A program made the translations under genes and the position numbers. The notes beneath the pieces were generated by a model. That model ran no database searches, was not told the origin of the DNA, and saw nothing but the letters and a program-made list of their open reading frames with translations. From Bradyrhizobium barranii subsp. barranii (GTDB lineage Bacteria > Pseudomonadota > Alphaproteobacteria > Rhizobiales > Xanthobacteraceae): a stretch of 64,000 nt of DNA. Positions 63,111-64,000 of the stretch are shown here, in pieces. Each line of letters starts with the position of its first letter. Positions within the stretch are counted from its first letter, which is position 1. Where the stretch lies: assembly GCF_017565645.3 (NCBI RefSeq), contig NZ_CP086136.1:1240001-1304000 (forward strand), written 5' to 3'.

Positions 63111-64000
63111 TCAGCCCGTGGCGGCGGCGTCGCTATCGGGAAAGGTTTTCGGCAGTTGCAGCCGTACGCGCGTCCCCGAGGAATCCGAGGCCAGATCCAG
63201 CACCGCGCCGCAGCGCGCGGCGCGGCTTCGCATGTTGCGCAGACCCCGCGCGGTCTGGCCTGCACTCCCGGCTTCGCCGTTGCCGGACAGGGCAAAGCCC
63301 ATGCCGTCGTCCGCAACGCTGATCACGCCACACGGCCGGTCACCATCTCCTCGGCCATCGTCGAGCGTCTCGATGGTAACAACGATATGGCGCGCCTGCG
63401 CGTGCTTGACCGCGTTGGTCACGGCCTCGTCGAGGATGCGCACGATCTGGATGACGTGCCATGGCCGCAGTTCGGGATGCAGCGGCAGGCCCTGCGGCGT
63501 CGCCACGTGCCATCCGAGGGCGACGTCGTGCGGCCGCAATTGTGCCGCCGCGCGCTCGCGCCAGGAGCCGAGCGCAAGCATCAGGTCGCCGCCGATGTCG
63601 TCCATGGAATCGATGACGAGGCGAAGATCCTTCAGCGCGGCGCGCGCCGCATCCGTGATGGTCGCGCCCTCGTGTCCGCGCTCGGAGAGCGCGACGATGC
63701 TGACGAGCTGACCGCCGAGGCCGTCATGCAGGTCGCGCATCAAGCGCGTGCGCTCGTTGGCGAGTGCGGCGGCACGGGCGCGCTCTTCTTCGCGGGCGAA
63801 GCTTGCCTTCAGCCGCTCCTCGGCCTCGCGCACGCGTGCGATGAGTTGGCCGGCGAAGCTGTCGACCTCGTTGAGCGCGCGGGCGAAGCGCCAGGTCAGT
63901 CCGGCGCCTATCGCCACCAGCATCGCGGAATAGGACAGCCGCGTGACGAAGGTGCGATCGTCCGGCACGAACTCGAACGCCGAGAGCATGTCGTGAAACC
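63111..64000 (-). CDS. sensor histidine kinase, HisKA_3 type, N-terminus cut by the window edge
   Basis: At least 296 residues, running off the right edge with no stop seen upstream. A membrane helix (SYSAMLVAIGAGLTWRFA) leads a coiled region and the phosphoacceptor helix LMRDLHDGLGGQLVSIVAL of NarX/NreB-type kinases. The ATPase domain has DEAVTNAVKHAQARH, VADDGMGFAL and GLRNMRSRAARCGA. It would phosphorylate a NarL-type response regulator, not visible here; the N-terminal sensor part lies outside the window. Confidence 0.9.
   Translation of the reverse strand, partial: FHDMLSAFEFVPDDRTFVTRLSYSAMLVAIGAGLTWRFARALNEVDSFAGQLIARVREAEERLKASFAREEERARAAALANERTRLMRDLHDGLGGQLVSIVALSERGHEGATITDAARAALKDLRLVIDSMDDIGGDLMLALGSWRERAAAQLRPHDVALGWHVATPQGLPLHPELRPWHVIQIVRILDEAVTNAVKHAQARHIVVTIETLDDGRGDGDRPCGVISVADDGMGFALSGNGEAGSAGQTARGLRNMRSRAARCGAVLDLASDSSGTRVRLQLPKTFPDSDAAATG

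Overview
The window looks like a stretch of Bradyrhizobium (or very close relative) chromosome. The signs are a NopT-type type III effector under a tts box, a DUF3551 protein, the alphaproteobacterial regulator TrcR, an NdvA-type glucan exporter, a FixK/FNR box, high-GC coding sequence, and many mosaic palindromic repeats between genes. No rRNA, complete tRNA or CRISPR array is present.

Layout. (1) 1-1558 is the end of an integrated island: nopT with its tts box, a truncated IS66 transposase, and then a 45-bp 3' fragment of tRNA-Phe that reads as the attachment-site duplication at the island/core junction. (2) 1559-5000 is a loose cassette of small secreted or membrane proteins (Cys-containing exported protein, collagen-like tail protein, SHOCT protein, glycine-zipper protein, DUF3551) between two copies of a ~130-bp direct repeat. 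(3) 5025-17900 is core metabolism and signalling: hybrid histidine kinase, nitrobindin-like barrel, RibD-like reductase, amine oxidase, cysteine hydrolase, TTC38-like protein, aldo/keto reductase, hotdog thioesterase, CoA-type Nudix. (4) 18000-30993 holds a TAXI-TRAP transporter operon with DUF1850, an SDR, a CPA1 antiporter, two tandem TPR-DUF1311 proteins, propionyl-CoA synthetase and a small lipoprotein. (5) 31180-35850 is an AT-richer accessory block: a dCTP-deaminase/dUTPase-fold gene with a membrane anchor, translationally coupled to thyX, split by an IS630 element and bounded by an IS1380 element. (6) 35990-64000 returns to core: OmpW porin behind a FixK-type box, trcR, ispH-thrB-rnhA, peroxiredoxin, FadD-type ligase, D-Ala-D-Ala carboxypeptidase, ndvA, a HisE-like protein, aspA, a nitronate monooxygenase / acyl-CoA synthetase / thioesterase group, a PQQ-like propeller protein and a sensor kinase running off the right edge.

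How it fits together. The most coherent units are the TRAP operon (periplasmic binding protein, fused permease, DUF1850), ispH-thrB-rnhA (overlapping or nearly so), fadD with a DUF924 gene, and the membrane Dcd-like plus ThyX pair, which is the best candidate for an uncharacterised system because key Dcd active-site residues are replaced. Five genes need a single added base to become full length (near 6912, 9817, 11300, 32472 and 59999). All five are apparent one-base losses in GC-rich sequence, so assembly indels are at least as likely as real pseudogenes.
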